A DNA stretch of 64,000 nt from Actinoplanes subtropicus (GCF_000721705.1 NZ_JOJL01000001.1:391312-455311), one strand, 5' to 3'; positions 40,844 through 49,946 are shown, counted from the first letter of the stretch. Notes: a model not told the origin generated them from the sequence alone. Program-made: numbers and translations.

Positions 40844-41419
40844 ATGGACGACGACGAGTTGCTCTCGGCGGTCGCCGGCGGCGACGACACGGCGCTGCGG
40901 GCGCTGTTCGACCGGCACGCGCCCTGGCTGGCGGCGCGGCTGCGGGTGGCGCTGCCCGCGGCCGAGGTCGAGGACGTGCTGCAGGAGACGTTCCTCGCCG
41001 TGTGGCGCGGCGCCGCGGGATACCGCCCGGGCAACGCCGGCGGTTGGTTGTGGGGGATCGCGCGCCGGCAGGTCGCCCTGTGGCTGCGCCGGCGCGGGCC
41101 GGCGACGCTGCTGCTGTCGGTGCTCGACGAGGGTGGCCGGGTCGACGACGTCGCGCAGGCGGCCGCGGACCGGGCGGAACTCGACGCCGCGGTCCGGGCG
41201 CTCGGGCCGGAGGGCAGCCCGGAGCGCGAGGTGTGGCGGCTGTTGTGCGTGGAGGACCGCCCGGTCGCCGAGGTGGCCCGGCTGCTCGGCGTGCCGCAGG
41301 GGACGGTGAAGAGCCGGGCCGCGCGGATGCGGGGGATGTTGCGCCGGGCGTTGGTGGCGGGCCGGTTCGACCCGTACGGAATGGAGGGAGGTGGTGATGG
41401 TGCGGTATCCGGACGGTGA
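40844..41419 (+). CDS. ECF-type sigma-70 factor
   Basis: 191 residues. Region 2 (ALFDRHAPWLAARLRVALPAAEVEDVLQETFLAVW) and region 4 (VAEVARLLGVPQGTVKSRAARMRGMLRRAL) are clear. It heads an operon with a membrane protein and an ABC transporter, and is divergent from prsW. No zinc-type anti-sigma (HC2) gene follows; the six-helix protein downstream may take that role. Confidence 0.92.
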   Translation: MDDDELLSAVAGGDDTALRALFDRHAPWLAARLRVALPAAEVEDVLQETFLAVWRGAAGYRPGNAGGWLWGIARRQVALWLRRRGPATLLLSVLDEGGRVDDVAQAAADRAELDAAVRALGPEGSPEREVWRLLCVEDRPVAEVARLLGVPQGTVKSRAARMRGMLRRALVAGRFDPYGMEGGGDGAVSGR

Positions 41420-42101
41420 GGCGCCGTCGGACGTCGATCTGGGGCGGGTGTGGGTCGGGGTCGCGGGCGAGGTGTGGGCGCGCCGGCCGGGGCCGGTGGA
41501 GCGGGTCGCGGCGCGGTTGCTGCGCTCCCGTGGGCTGGCCCGGGCGCTGGTCACGACGCCGTCGCTGGTGGCCGGGTGGCTCGCCGCGACCGTGGCGGTC
41601 CTGGGCGTCGGGGTCGCCGTGACGCTGTCCACCGGCACGGTGCTGGTGCCGCTGCTGGCTCCGGCGCTGGCGGGTGCGGGCGTGGCTTACGCGTACGGGC
41701 CGGGCACCGATCCGGCGTACGAGCTGGTCCGGATCATGCCGGTCGGTGACCGGATGGTCCTGCTGGTCCGGGCGTTGTGCGTCTGCCTGGTGAACGCGGT
41801 CCTCGGCGTCGCGGCCTCGGCGATCAGCGGGGCGGCGACGGCCATCACGTTCGGCTGGCTCGTTCCGATGACCGCGGTGTGCGCCCTCGCCCTCGCCGCC
41901 GCCACCGTCATGCGCTCCGCCCCGGCCGGCGTCGCGGCCGGGCTCGCCGGATGGGCCATCGCGGTCCTGGGCGTGATGGCCGCCCGCGGCTCGGCCGCCG
42001 GCGCCGTCACCGCGGTCACCGACACCGCGCTGTACCTGCCTTACCTAGCCGTCGCCGCGCTCGGCGCCGTCACCGTCCGTCTCTCGAAGGGGACACCATG
42101 A
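41397..42101 (+). CDS. Six-helix membrane protein in the sigma-ABC operon
   Basis: 234 residues from ATG 41397 (GTG 41391 and 41394 also in frame; GGAGGGAGG upstream). A cytoplasmic N-terminus of about 55 residues (DLGRVWVGVAGEVWARRPGPVE) precedes about six helices. It overlaps the sigma gene by 23 bases and the ABC gene by 4. Candidate membrane anti-sigma factor or transporter accessory; no HxxxCxxC zinc motif is present. Family not recognised. Confidence 0.75.
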   Translation: MVRYPDGEAPSDVDLGRVWVGVAGEVWARRPGPVERVAARLLRSRGLARALVTTPSLVAGWLAATVAVLGVGVAVTLSTGTVLVPLLAPALAGAGVAYAYGPGTDPAYELVRIMPVGDRMVLLVRALCVCLVNAVLGVAASAISGAATAITFGWLVPMTAVCALALAAATVMRSAPAGVAAGLAGWAIAVLGVMAARGSAAGAVTAVTDTALYLPYLAVAALGAVTVRLSKGTP

Positions 42102-42847
42102 ACGTTGAGTTGTCCGGCTTGACCCGCCGATTCGGACGCAAGACCGCGGTCGCGGGCGTGGACCTGAGTCTCGGGCCCGGCGTCTTCGGGCTGCTCGGGC
42201 CCAACGGTGCCGGGAAGACCTCGCTGCTGCGGGTGGTCGCCACCGTGCTGCCGCCGACGACCGGCACCGTCCGCCTGCTCGGCCACGATCCCGCGCAGGC
42301 CCGCGAGCGCCGGGCCGTGCGCCGCCGGCTCGGGTACCTGCCCCAGTCGCTGGGCTACTACCCGAACTTCACGGTGGTGGAGTTCGTCGAGTACTTCGCG
42401 CTGCTCAAGGAGGTGCCGCCGGGCCGCCTGGCGCGGGCCGTCGCCACCGCCGTCGAGCGGGTCGGGCTGGGCGGTCAGGCGCGGGCCAAGCTGCGTACGC
42501 TCTCCGGCGGCATGCTGCGCCGGGCCGGCATCGCCCAGGCCATCGTCAACGACCCCGACCTGCTGCTGCTCGACGAGCCGACGGCCGGCCTGGACCCCGA
42601 GCAGCGGGTCGAGTTCCGGTCGCTGCTGCGCGAGTTCGGCGCACACGCCACGGTCGTGGTCAGCACCCACCTCGTCGAGGACGTGGGCGCCGCCTGCGCC
42701 GAGGTGGCGCTGATGCACGAGGGCCGCGTCGCGTTCCGCGGCACACCCGCCGAGCTGATCGGGCACGGCGAGGGCTCCGGCGCCGCGGGCGACGCGCCGC
42801 TCGAGCGTGGGTACAGCGCCGTGCTCGGTGCGGCGAGGGCCCGATGA
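42098..42847 (+). CDS. ABC transporter ATP-binding protein
   Basis: 249 residues. Walker A GPNGAGKTSL, signature LSGGMLRRAGIAQAIV, Walker B LLLLDEPTAGLD and the H-loop STHLVEDVGAAC. The YLPQSLGYYPNFTVVEFVEY segment is typical of ABC-2-type exporters with large membrane partners. ATGA overlap with the gene before and after. Confidence 0.92.
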   Translation: MNVELSGLTRRFGRKTAVAGVDLSLGPGVFGLLGPNGAGKTSLLRVVATVLPPTTGTVRLLGHDPAQARERRAVRRRLGYLPQSLGYYPNFTVVEFVEYFALLKEVPPGRLARAVATAVERVGLGGQARAKLRTLSGGMLRRAGIAQAIVNDPDLLLLDEPTAGLDPEQRVEFRSLLREFGAHATVVVSTHLVEDVGAACAEVALMHEGRVAFRGTPAELIGHGEGSGAAGDAPLERGYSAVLGAARAR

Positions 42848-44193
42848 GCGCCGCGGCCCGGCTGTTGCGCATCGAGCTGCGCCGCACCCCGGCCTGGGCG
42901 CTGCTGCCGCTGCTCGTCGCGCTGATCTGGCTGGCCTCGCCGTACGGCCGGGCACTGCGCGCGCCGGTGCCACTGTGGAGCGCCCGGAGCCTGGCCCTGC
43001 CCGGCGCCGTCCAGGTGATGGGCCCGTTCGCCGGGGGAGTCGCGGCCTGGACCGCCGCCCGCGAGGGCCGCCGCCGGATGACCGATCTGGTCGCCAGCAC
43101 GCCCCGCCCACCGGCCGTACGCCGCCTGCTGACCTGGGCGGCCGGAACCGCGGCGGTCCTGGCGTTCTACGTCGTGGCGGCGGCGGCCGGGTTCGCCGTC
43201 ACCGCCGGGCAGCACGCCTGGGGCGGGGTGCTGTGGTTGCCGGTCGCGACCGGCGCCGCCGGGCTCGTCGCCTGCGCCGCCGTGGGCTTCGCGGCCGGCA
43301 CGGCGCTGCCCAGCCGCTTCACCGCGCCGCTCACCGCCGTGGGCCTGCTCTTCGGTTTCCAGCTCACGCTGGCCGCCCACTACGTGACGCACACCCACGC
43401 CGCGCTGGTTTCGCCGGTGGTCGACAGCGTCGGCCCGGAGCTGGTGCCGTTCTTCGGCGCGGGCACCGGCATCGCGATCGTGCAGCTGATCTTCGTCGCC
43501 GGCGTCACGCTGGCGACCCTGCCGGCACTCGGGATGCCGGCCCGACGCGGGGCCATCCTGGTCGCCGCCGGGGTGGCACTGGCGGGCACGATGATCGCGG
43601 TCGCCCGTACGGCGGTGGACGAGCCGGGCCGCGGCACCGTCATCCCCGCCCTGGCGGCGCCGGGCACCGCCATACCGTTCACCCCGGTCTGCGACCGCAG
43701 CGGCCCGCTGCCGGTGTGCGTACACCCGGCGTTCCGCTCGGCGCTGCCGACGGTCAGCACCGACCTGGTCCCGGTGACGGCTCAGTTCGCCGGCTTGCCC
43801 GGCGCCCCGGTGGCGATCGACCTGGGCACGCCGCCGGGCGCCGCCGCCGACCGCGACGCCCTGCGCCTGCCGATACTCAACACGCAGGGCCCGATGTCGG
43901 CGGCACAGATCCGCTCCGCCACCCGCCGCTGGACGGTCCTGGCGCTGCTCGGCGTCAACCCCGACAACCCGGTAAGCGCCGGGCCGGTCCGCGCGGTCGT
44001 CGCCGACGGCATGCTGCTCTCCGCCGGCGAGGACATCACCGGCCGCGGCACCACCACGACGCCGCAGGATCGCCAGGTGATCGCGGCGGCCGGCCGCTTC
44101 GCCGCCCTGCCCGCCGCCGAGCGCCGGCAGTGGCTGACCGAGAACCTGTCCCGCCTGCGAGCCGGGCGGCTGGCGATGGGAGACCTGCCGTGA
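42844..44193 (+). CDS. ABC-2-like membrane protein with large extracytoplasmic domain
   Basis: 449 residues. Six or seven membrane helices in the first 260 residues, then about 170 soluble residues containing CDRSGPLPVCVHPAFRS, two cysteines that could pair outside the cell. It is the membrane partner of the ATPase at 42098. Substrate unknown. Ends in GTGA shared with the next gene. Confidence 0.82.
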   Translation: MSAAARLLRIELRRTPAWALLPLLVALIWLASPYGRALRAPVPLWSARSLALPGAVQVMGPFAGGVAAWTAAREGRRRMTDLVASTPRPPAVRRLLTWAAGTAAVLAFYVVAAAAGFAVTAGQHAWGGVLWLPVATGAAGLVACAAVGFAAGTALPSRFTAPLTAVGLLFGFQLTLAAHYVTHTHAALVSPVVDSVGPELVPFFGAGTGIAIVQLIFVAGVTLATLPALGMPARRGAILVAAGVALAGTMIAVARTAVDEPGRGTVIPALAAPGTAIPFTPVCDRSGPLPVCVHPAFRSALPTVSTDLVPVTAQFAGLPGAPVAIDLGTPPGAAADRDALRLPILNTQGPMSAAQIRSATRRWTVLALLGVNPDNPVSAGPVRAVVADGMLLSAGEDITGRGTTTTPQDRQVIAAAGRFAALPAAERRQWLTENLSRLRAGRLAMGDLP

Positions 44194-44801
44194 GACTCGT
44201 CCGGCTTTTCGCGGCCAGCCGCCGGATGCCGGCCGCCGTGCTGACCCTCGCGGGCTGCGGCGTCGCGCTGAGCCTGGTGCTGCGCTGGACCGCCGGCGTC
44301 ACGCCCGCGCTGGCGCTGGTGCTGGTCGGCGCCGCGGCCGCGGTCGTGGGCGCCGCCATGCAGAGCCCGTTCGACGAATCCGAGCGCGCGACCGGCCCGC
44401 GGCTGCCGCTGCTGCGCCTGGCCGGCGCGCTGGGGCTGACCGCCGCGGCCTACGCCGCTCTCGCCGCCGGTGCGACGGCCGGTCACCTGACCTCGGGCGC
44501 CGGCGGCCTCCTACGGGACACGGTGGGCCTGGTCGGGGTGGCCCTGTTCGCCGGCGGCCTGGCGGGCGCGAACCGGTCGTGGACGGGCGTCCTCGCGTAC
44601 GTGTTCCTGGCGCTCGCCGCCGCTGACAACGGCTGGACGACCCCATGGCTGTGGCCGGCCCGCCCACCGTCCGACACGGCCGCGGCGCTCTGCGCGACGG
44701 CGGTGTTCCTGGTCGGCGCCGGGGTGGCGACGGTCGGCACCGTTCATCCACGCTGGATGAAACCGGTCGTTCTCCGTGCCGCGCCTCGGCTCGGCGGTTG
44801 A
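44190..44801 (+). CDS. Membrane protein, last gene of the sigma-ABC operon
   Basis: 203 residues from GTG 44190, six predicted helices, no enzymatic motif. Coupled to the ABC membrane gene, so it is probably a second membrane subunit or accessory. A bidirectional terminator follows at 44809. The family is not recognised. Confidence 0.75.
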   Translation: MRLVRLFAASRRMPAAVLTLAGCGVALSLVLRWTAGVTPALALVLVGAAAAVVGAAMQSPFDESERATGPRLPLLRLAGALGLTAAAYAALAAGATAGHLTSGAGGLLRDTVGLVGVALFAGGLAGANRSWTGVLAYVFLALAAADNGWTTPWLWPARPPSDTAAALCATAVFLVGAGVATVGTVHPRWMKPVVLRAAPRLGG

Positions 44802-44808
44802 GACGCAT

Positions 44809-44842
44809 GACGGGCCGGGCCGGTGAGCGGCGCCGGCCCGTC
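44809..44842. terminator. Bidirectional terminator hairpin
   Basis: GACGGGCCGG (44809-44818) pairs exactly with CCGGCCCGTC (44833-44842) between convergent genes ending at 44801 and 44851. Confidence 0.78.
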
Positions 44843-44850
44843 GTGGTGGG

Positions 44851-46479
44851 TCAGCCGCAGGTGGTGCCGTTGAGCTTGAAGCCGGTGGGTGCGGCGGCGT
44901 TGCCGGTGTGGGTGGCCTGGTAGCCGATGCTGGCCGAGCCGCCCGGGGGCAGGGCGCCGTTGTAGCTGACGTTGGTGGCGGTCACCGTGCCGCTGGCCGG
45001 GGCGTAGGTGGCGTTCCAGCCGGAGACGATCGTCTGTCCCGAGGGCAGGGTGAAGGTCAGGGCCCAGCCGTTGATCGCCGCGGTGCCGGTGTTGGTGATC
45101 GTGATGTTGTTGGTCAGCCCGGTGTTCCACGCGTTGACCGCGTTGCTGACCCGGCAGGTGCTGGTGCCGCCCGGGCTCGTCGTCGGCAGGGTGGTCGGCG
45201 GCGTGGTGGGCCCGGTGGTGGGTGCGGTGGTCGGCGGCGTGGTGGGCGGGGTGGTCGGCGGGCTGCTGCCGGCGGCGGTGATGATGGCGTTGATGATGCT
45301 CTGCTGGGTCACCGTGTCGGAGCCGCGGTTGAACAGGCCGAAGCCGTACTGGCCGTTGACGCCGTTGTCCCAGTAGGCGGTCGCCGCGCCGTACTTCTTG
45401 GCGGTGGCGACCAGGGCGCGCGCGAAGTTCGCCCGGTACGTGTTGTTGGCCGAGTCGAAGGACGTCTTGTCGATCGAGCCGTATTCGCCGACGAAGACCG
45501 GATAGCCGCGTACGACGAAAGCGTCGTACATCTTCTTCAGCGTGGAGTCCATATAGTCTTCCTGTCCCCAGGTCGACTTCTTCGCCGGATTGGTCGCGGC
45601 CGCTCCCCACTGCGTGATGTTGCCGTCCTCCTGGCCCGTGAAGTCCCACGGGTCGTAGTAGTGCACGGAGATCATGAGGCGCTGCTCGCCGCTGGGGATG
45701 GAGCTGGACCGGTACTGGTCGGTGGGCAGCACGAAGCCGTAGTTGCCCGCGGTGTACTCGATGTTGGTGTTCCAGCCCGGCACGAGCAGCCACCGCGAGG
45801 CGTTGGTGCCGCCAGTCTTCCGGACGGTGTCCACGAAGATCTGGTTGTACGCGTTGATGTTCGAGTAGCACGGCTGGGTCGGGTTGCCGTACTGGCCGTC
45901 GAACTCCTCGTTCATCGACTCGAAGATCAGGTGCTCGTTGTAGCTCTGGAACTTCGTCGCGATCTGTTGCCAGACCTTCTGGTACTTGTCCTTGATCGTC
46001 GTCTGGTCGGCGGCGTCGCAGATCAGCCAGGAGCCGGTGATGGACTTGTAGCCGTCGCCGTGCATGTTGATCAGCACGTAGAGGCCGTCGTTGTACGCGT
46101 AGTTGACGACCTCCGCGATCCGGCTCAGCCAGGCGGAACTGATCGTGTAGTTCGGGCCGGCGCCGATGTTCCCCAGGTAGGAGACCGGGATCCGGATCGT
46201 CTTGAAGCCGGACGCCTTCACCCGGTCGATGAGGGCCTGGGTGATGACCGGGTTGCCCCAGGCGGTCTCGCTGGGGATGCCGTTGGAGTTGGCCTCCAGC
46301 TGGTTGCCCAGATTCCAGCCGGCGCCCATGTCGGCGACCAGTTGCGGAGCGGTCAGCTGAGGAGCGGTCAGCTGGGTGGTGACGCCGGCCGATGCCGTTG
46401 TCACGCCGTACACGGTGCCGGCGAGGGCCAGGGTGGCGGCAGCGAATGCCAGCCCGGCCCTCCTTGCTCTCGAACCCAT
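44851..46479 (-). CDS. Secreted GH5 cellulase with CBM2 cellulose-binding domain
   Basis: 542 residues from ATG 46479 (GAGAGGAAG upstream). Signal peptide, then a GH5 catalytic domain: GAGWNLGNQLEA, IRIPVSYLGNIG, LINMHGDGY, the acid/base Glu in FESMNEEFDG, ISVHYYDPWDF, and the nucleophile Glu in VFVGEYGSID. A Thr/Pro linker (PTTPPTTPPTTAPTTG) leads to a CBM2 with its two cysteines (CRVSNAVNAW ... GTTCG). It hydrolyses beta-1,4-glucan outside the cell. A LacI-type palindrome lies 66 bases upstream. Confidence 0.94.
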   Translation of the reverse strand: MGSRARRAGLAFAAATLALAGTVYGVTTASAGVTTQLTAPQLTAPQLVADMGAGWNLGNQLEANSNGIPSETAWGNPVITQALIDRVKASGFKTIRIPVSYLGNIGAGPNYTISSAWLSRIAEVVNYAYNDGLYVLINMHGDGYKSITGSWLICDAADQTTIKDKYQKVWQQIATKFQSYNEHLIFESMNEEFDGQYGNPTQPCYSNINAYNQIFVDTVRKTGGTNASRWLLVPGWNTNIEYTAGNYGFVLPTDQYRSSSIPSGEQRLMISVHYYDPWDFTGQEDGNITQWGAAATNPAKKSTWGQEDYMDSTLKKMYDAFVVRGYPVFVGEYGSIDKTSFDSANNTYRANFARALVATAKKYGAATAYWDNGVNGQYGFGLFNRGSDTVTQQSIINAIITAAGSSPPTTPPTTPPTTAPTTGPTTPPTTLPTTSPGGTSTCRVSNAVNAWNTGLTNNITITNTGTAAINGWALTFTLPSGQTIVSGWNATYAPASGTVTATNVSYNGALPPGGSASIGYQATHTGNAAAPTGFKLNGTTCG

Positions 46480-46544
46480 GGATCTTCCTCTCGTACGGTT
46501 CCGAGCGCGGGGGACCGGCGGTGACTCCGGCCCGCGCGCGAGGG

Positions 46545-46574
46545 CACCGTCATCGAAGCGTTTCGATGGCGGTG
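46545..46574. promoter_or_regulatory. LacI-type operator upstream of the cellulase gene
   Basis: CACCGTCATCGAAGC and GTTTCGATGGCGGTG form a 30-base palindrome, 13 of 15 arm positions matched, with the CGAAGCGTTTCG centre typical of LacI-family sites. It lies 66-95 bases upstream of the cellulase start. Confidence 0.68.
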
Positions 46575-46599
46575 CGGTCAAGAGGAGGCGGTCCGGGCG

Positions 46600-47679
46600 T
46601 CAGCCCTTTTTCATCACGAAGCCCTTGAGGAGCTCGTACAGCTGACTGTCCTCGACCTCGCCGTACAGGCTGTCGCCCGGGGCCACGAAGACGACGCTCG
46701 GGCACTTCTGGTCCTGGCCGGTGACCGGCTTGTCGAGCAGCTTCCGGCCGGTGGCCGCCTCGTACAGCCGGAGCCGGTAGAAGCCCTGCTTCAAGTCGAC
46801 GGTCTGCGGCTGGGGAGCCTGGTACTTGCAGCTCTTGACCTTGTTGCCGGCGCGGGTCAGATCGAGGCAGGCGACCAGCTGGGTCTTGCCCGGGTTGTCC
46901 GGGATCCAGGCCCGCCAGATCGACTCGCGCACGTCGGGCACGGTCACCGCGGCCATGATGTGCCGGCTCGGCGCCATGATCGAGTCGACGACGCCGACCG
47001 AGATCTGGTGCGGCGCCTTGCCGGTGAACTTGGGCGATTTCGGGTAGTACCAGCCGTCGCAGACCCGGGCCAGGTCGTTGCCGGTACGTATCGGGTAGGT
47101 GGCCGCCCGCGGGCCGGTCGGCGAGGGCGCGACGCTCGCTGACGGATCCGCGGTGCCGGAGGGCGTGGGCGCCTCGGCCCGGCCGCGGGCCTCGAGGGTG
47201 TCGAACCGGCTCTTGGCCTGCCGCAGGCCGACGACGGCTTCGTAGCCGCCGAACCCGACCGTGCTCAGCAGGGAGAGGACGACCGCGGTCACGATCGCCC
47301 AGCGGGGAAGCTTGGGCGGCGGCGAGGAGAACGGCGCCGGAGCTCCGGGCGGCGCCTCGCCGGGTTGCTGTGCGCTGCCGGGCTGCTGCGCGACGCCGGG
47401 CACGGCCGTGGGCGGCAAGGCCGCGGCGGGGTCGGCGGGCGCGGGTGACGGAGTGGGCAGGGCTGGGTCGGCGGGCGCGGGTGACGGGGTGAGCAGGGCT
47501 GGGTCGGCGGGCGCGGGTGACGGGGTGGGCACGGCTGGGTCGGCGGGCGCGGGCGACGGGGGAGGAGCGGCTGCGGGCGCAGTCGCCCCGGGCGGCGTCG
47601 CGGCGGCGGACGCTGCCGACTCGTCGGTGGGCGATGACGACCGTGCCGGTGGATCGGCCGGCGGCCCGGATTCTTCCAT
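46600..47679 (-). CDS. Single-pass membrane protein with Pro-rich repeats and an outer domain
   Basis: 359 residues. The N-terminal 120 residues are Ala/Pro/Ser-rich with four 12-residue repeats (PADPALPTPSPA), then one transmembrane helix (WAIVTAVVLSLLSTVGFGGY), then about 190 residues outside the membrane with cysteines (RVCDGWYYPKS, LVACLDLT, VKSCKYQ, DQKCPSVVFV) suggesting disulfides. The outer domain, with ISVGVVDSIMAPSRHIMAAV and LIQL-like ligand strands, is not one I recognise. Possible envelope sensor. Confidence 0.72.
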   Translation of the reverse strand: MEESGPPADPPARSSSPTDESAASAAATPPGATAPAAAPPPSPAPADPAVPTPSPAPADPALLTPSPAPADPALPTPSPAPADPAAALPPTAVPGVAQQPGSAQQPGEAPPGAPAPFSSPPPKLPRWAIVTAVVLSLLSTVGFGGYEAVVGLRQAKSRFDTLEARGRAEAPTPSGTADPSASVAPSPTGPRAATYPIRTGNDLARVCDGWYYPKSPKFTGKAPHQISVGVVDSIMAPSRHIMAAVTVPDVRESIWRAWIPDNPGKTQLVACLDLTRAGNKVKSCKYQAPQPQTVDLKQGFYRLRLYEAATGRKLLDKPVTGQDQKCPSVVFVAPGDSLYGEVEDSQLYELLKGFVMKKG

Positions 47680-47782
47680 CGTGCGGTTCCCGTGGTCTGG
47701 CGGCGGTGCGGACCGGCACTCTATCGAATCGCGGCAATACCTGGTTACCGCCTTACGGCAGTCGTCGCATCACGGCGGCCGT

Positions 47783-47804
47783 CGCGGGCCGCGCGCGGCC
47801 CGCG
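47783..47804. terminator. Perfect 22-bp GC palindrome, probable terminator
   Basis: CGCGGGCCGCG followed by CGCGGCCCGCG is a perfect palindrome 35 bases beyond the stop of the minus-strand gene ending at 47839. Most of the 159-base gap 47680-47838 has nothing else. Confidence 0.55.
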
Positions 47805-47838
47805 TCCGTAGGCCGGCGGGTCAAGCGCCCGGACGACC

Positions 47839-48108
47839 TCAGCGTTTCGGGTCGGCGTTCACCGGGGAGGCGGCGCCGCGGGTCCGGTAGGCGGACGGCC
47901 GGGACGCGGCCAGCTTCTGCGCCGGGGTCGGGACGGCGGCCGGTGGTTCGTCGTCCGGGTCGACGCGGATGAGGCCGTCGACGATGGCGATGACCGGCAT
48001 GCTGATCCAGTCGTACACCGGGACGGCGATCTTCTCGGCGCGCTCGTGCACGTTCGCGGCGGTGCAGGTCTCGTCGATGCTGGGAATGTCGGGGCGGGTC
48101 GCGCTCAT
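47839..48108 (-). CDS. 89-residue protein of unknown function
   Basis: Starts at ATG 48108 with GGGAGGAA upstream. MSATRPDIPSIDETCTAANV, then a hydrophobic but not clearly membrane-spanning segment (IAVPVYDWISMPVIAIVDGL), then an acidic and Ala/Pro-rich C-terminus. No family recognised. A perfect ATTGCA-CAC-TGCAAT inverted repeat lies 28 bases upstream. It sits between the membrane protein and the protease genes on the same strand. Confidence 0.6.
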   Translation of the reverse strand: MSATRPDIPSIDETCTAANVHERAEKIAVPVYDWISMPVIAIVDGLIRVDPDDEPPAAVPTPAQKLAASRPSAYRTRGAASPVNADPKR

Positions 48109-48135
48109 GATTCCTCCCGGTGCCGGGCCCGATTC

Positions 48136-48150
48136 ATTGCACACTGCAAT
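48136..48150. promoter_or_regulatory. Inverted repeat upstream of the 89-residue protein gene
   Basis: ATTGCA (48136-48141) and TGCAAT (48145-48150) flank CAC, 28-42 bases before the start at 48108, where a promoter would be expected. The patch is AT-richer than its surroundings. Candidate operator. Confidence 0.45.
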
Positions 48151-48159
48151 CATTACTCC

Positions 48160-48189
48160 GGCCCGGGCGATATCGCTACCGCCCGGGCC
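48160..48189. terminator. Hairpin between the protease and the small gene
   Basis: GGCCCGGGCG (48160-48169) pairs perfectly with CGCCCGGGCC (48180-48189); the loop contains the smaller palindrome GCGATATCGC. About 160 bases downstream of the protease stop; a terminator is likelier than an attenuator. Confidence 0.5.
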
Positions 48190-48350
48190 GGATCTCCCCC
48201 AGAAAGGCCGCCGCCGCGGCCGCCACCGCGGCGACGACGGTCAGGAGCGGGAGTTCGTTGGGGATCCGGCCATCCTGGAAGCCGACGGCATGTCGTCAAC
48301 AGGTCTTTAACGTTGCTTTAAGGTGCTTCTGCCCGTTTGTCGGGCGCCGG

Positions 48351-49856
48351 CTACCCGCGGTGCCACTTCTGGTTGGCGGTGCCGGCGCAGTCCCAGGTCT
48401 GCAGGGCGGCGCCCCAGTTGCCGTTCCAGTCCTTGATGTCGACGCACTTGTTGGCCTGCGGGTTCACCAGGTCGCCGGCCGCCGAGAGGACGAACTGCTG
48501 GGCCGGGTTGCCGCTGCAGTTGGCGATCTGGATGACCGCGCCGTTGGCGGTCGAGCCCCATGCGACGTCCATGCACTTGTTGTTCGACGTCTGCAGGGTG
48601 CCGTTCACGAAGGTCCACTTCTGCGCGCCGGTGTTGTTGCACTCCCACATCTGCAGCGGTACGCCGTCCGAGAAGTTGGAGTTCGGCACGTCGATGCAGA
48701 GCCCGTTCCAGTCGCTGACCAGCGAGCTGGTGCTGCCGCCGCTGGTGGTCAGCGACAGGCCGTAGGCGCCGAGGATCTCGTTCACCGGCTGGAACCACAT
48801 CGTGCCACCCGACGTGCAGTTGCCGGTGCCGCCGGAGGTCACGCCCTGTGCCTGGTTGCCGGAGATCCAGGAGCCGCCGGAGTCGCCGGGCTCGGCGCAG
48901 GCATCGCTGCGGGACAGGCCGGAGACGGCGCCCTGGGCGTACACCACGGTCTCGTCCCGGCCGAGCAGGGTGCCGCAGCGCCAGCCGGTGGTGCGCCCGG
49001 ACCGGCAGATCGAGCTGCCGATCGCGGCGTCGGCCGAGCCGGCCACCAGCACGTTCCCGCCCGCGTAGTTGTTCACCCAGGGCTGCGGGGTCCAGTTGCC
49101 GTTGGTCTGGATCCAGGAGTAGTCGTTGCCCGGGAACGACGAGCCGGCGAAGGTGCCCTGGCTGACGTTGTTGTAACCGAGCGTGGGGCTGCCGGCGCTG
49201 CCGCAGTGCCCGGCGCTGACGAAACCGCCGGCCACGGCGAAGCCGACCGAGCACAGCGTGTTGCCGTTGATCACGTACTGGTCGCCGCCGCGGATGTCGT
49301 ACATCGGGCGCGGTTGCTCGGCCAGGGGCTCGACGGTGACCGGGCCGGCGCCGCCGGCCTGCGCGAACCGGCGGGCCTCGGCCTCGGCGCCGGGCTTCGC
49401 CAGGACCACCACGGGGTTGCCGGGTACGTCGACATACCAGCCCCGGACCTGGGCGGCCGCCGCCTTGGACGCCTGACGGTCCAGCTTCGTGCGGGTGGCG
49501 GAGAGGTCGGCGGCGCTCGAGTGTGCCCGTGCGGGTGTGGCCCCTTCCGTTCGTACGATCGCCTCGGCCTGGGAATTTGTCACCGCGACCGTGAGTTTCG
49601 ACGCTCCCGCGGGAATCCAGGCGCCGGCGAAGGCGGAGCCGAGCCGGGCGCGCAACCTTTTCTCGATGACCGGCGCCGCCGCCTCGGTGCGGAGCCGCGC
49701 CGCGATCTGGGCGTCGTCGAGTTTCAGGTCGCGGCGCATCGCGGCGAGCATGCCCGGCGAGACGTCGAAATGGGGCGTGGCGGCCCGGCTCGGTTGTGCG
49801 GTCAGCGTAATCAGCGTGATCGTCGCGACGGCGATCGCCGGCATTCTTCGGCGCAT
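48351..49856 (-). CDS. Secreted S1 serine protease (streptogrisin-like) with ricin-B lectin domain
   Basis: 501 residues. Signal peptide (MRRRMPAIAVATITLITLTA), propeptide of about 150 residues with an alpha-lytic-type pro-region, then the mature protease: His in FVSAGHCGS, Asp in GNDYSWIQ, Ser in PGDSGGSW. The last 130 residues are a ricin-B trefoil with QxW repeats (LQMWECNNTGAQKW, LQTWDCAGTANQKW). A secreted protease that binds carbohydrate, for polymer degradation. GAGAGCGCTCTC lies 43 bases upstream of the start. Confidence 0.94.
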   Translation of the reverse strand: MRRRMPAIAVATITLITLTAQPSRAATPHFDVSPGMLAAMRRDLKLDDAQIAARLRTEAAAPVIEKRLRARLGSAFAGAWIPAGASKLTVAVTNSQAEAIVRTEGATPARAHSSAADLSATRTKLDRQASKAAAAQVRGWYVDVPGNPVVVLAKPGAEAEARRFAQAGGAGPVTVEPLAEQPRPMYDIRGGDQYVINGNTLCSVGFAVAGGFVSAGHCGSAGSPTLGYNNVSQGTFAGSSFPGNDYSWIQTNGNWTPQPWVNNYAGGNVLVAGSADAAIGSSICRSGRTTGWRCGTLLGRDETVVYAQGAVSGLSRSDACAEPGDSGGSWISGNQAQGVTSGGTGNCTSGGTMWFQPVNEILGAYGLSLTTSGGSTSSLVSDWNGLCIDVPNSNFSDGVPLQMWECNNTGAQKWTFVNGTLQTSNNKCMDVAWGSTANGAVIQIANCSGNPAQQFVLSAAGDLVNPQANKCVDIKDWNGNWGAALQTWDCAGTANQKWHRG

Positions 49857-49898
49857 GGGGAGTTCCTTCCGTACCGGAAAACGGGGATGAGCAGGAAG

Positions 49899-49946
49899 GA
49901 GAGCGCTCTCTGAATCGGAGTGTGTCGATGCCTGACAACGCTGTCA
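49899..49946 (-). promoter_or_regulatory. Protease promoter with CebR-like palindrome
   Basis: On the minus strand TTGACA (at about 49945) could be a -35. It overlaps the inverted repeat TGACA-ACGC-TGTCA (49933-49946). Further on lies the perfect 12-base palindrome GAGAGCGCTCTC (49899-49910), whose GAGCGCTC core is that of CebR-type LacI-family sites. Regulation by sugar availability is inferred. Confidence 0.55.
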
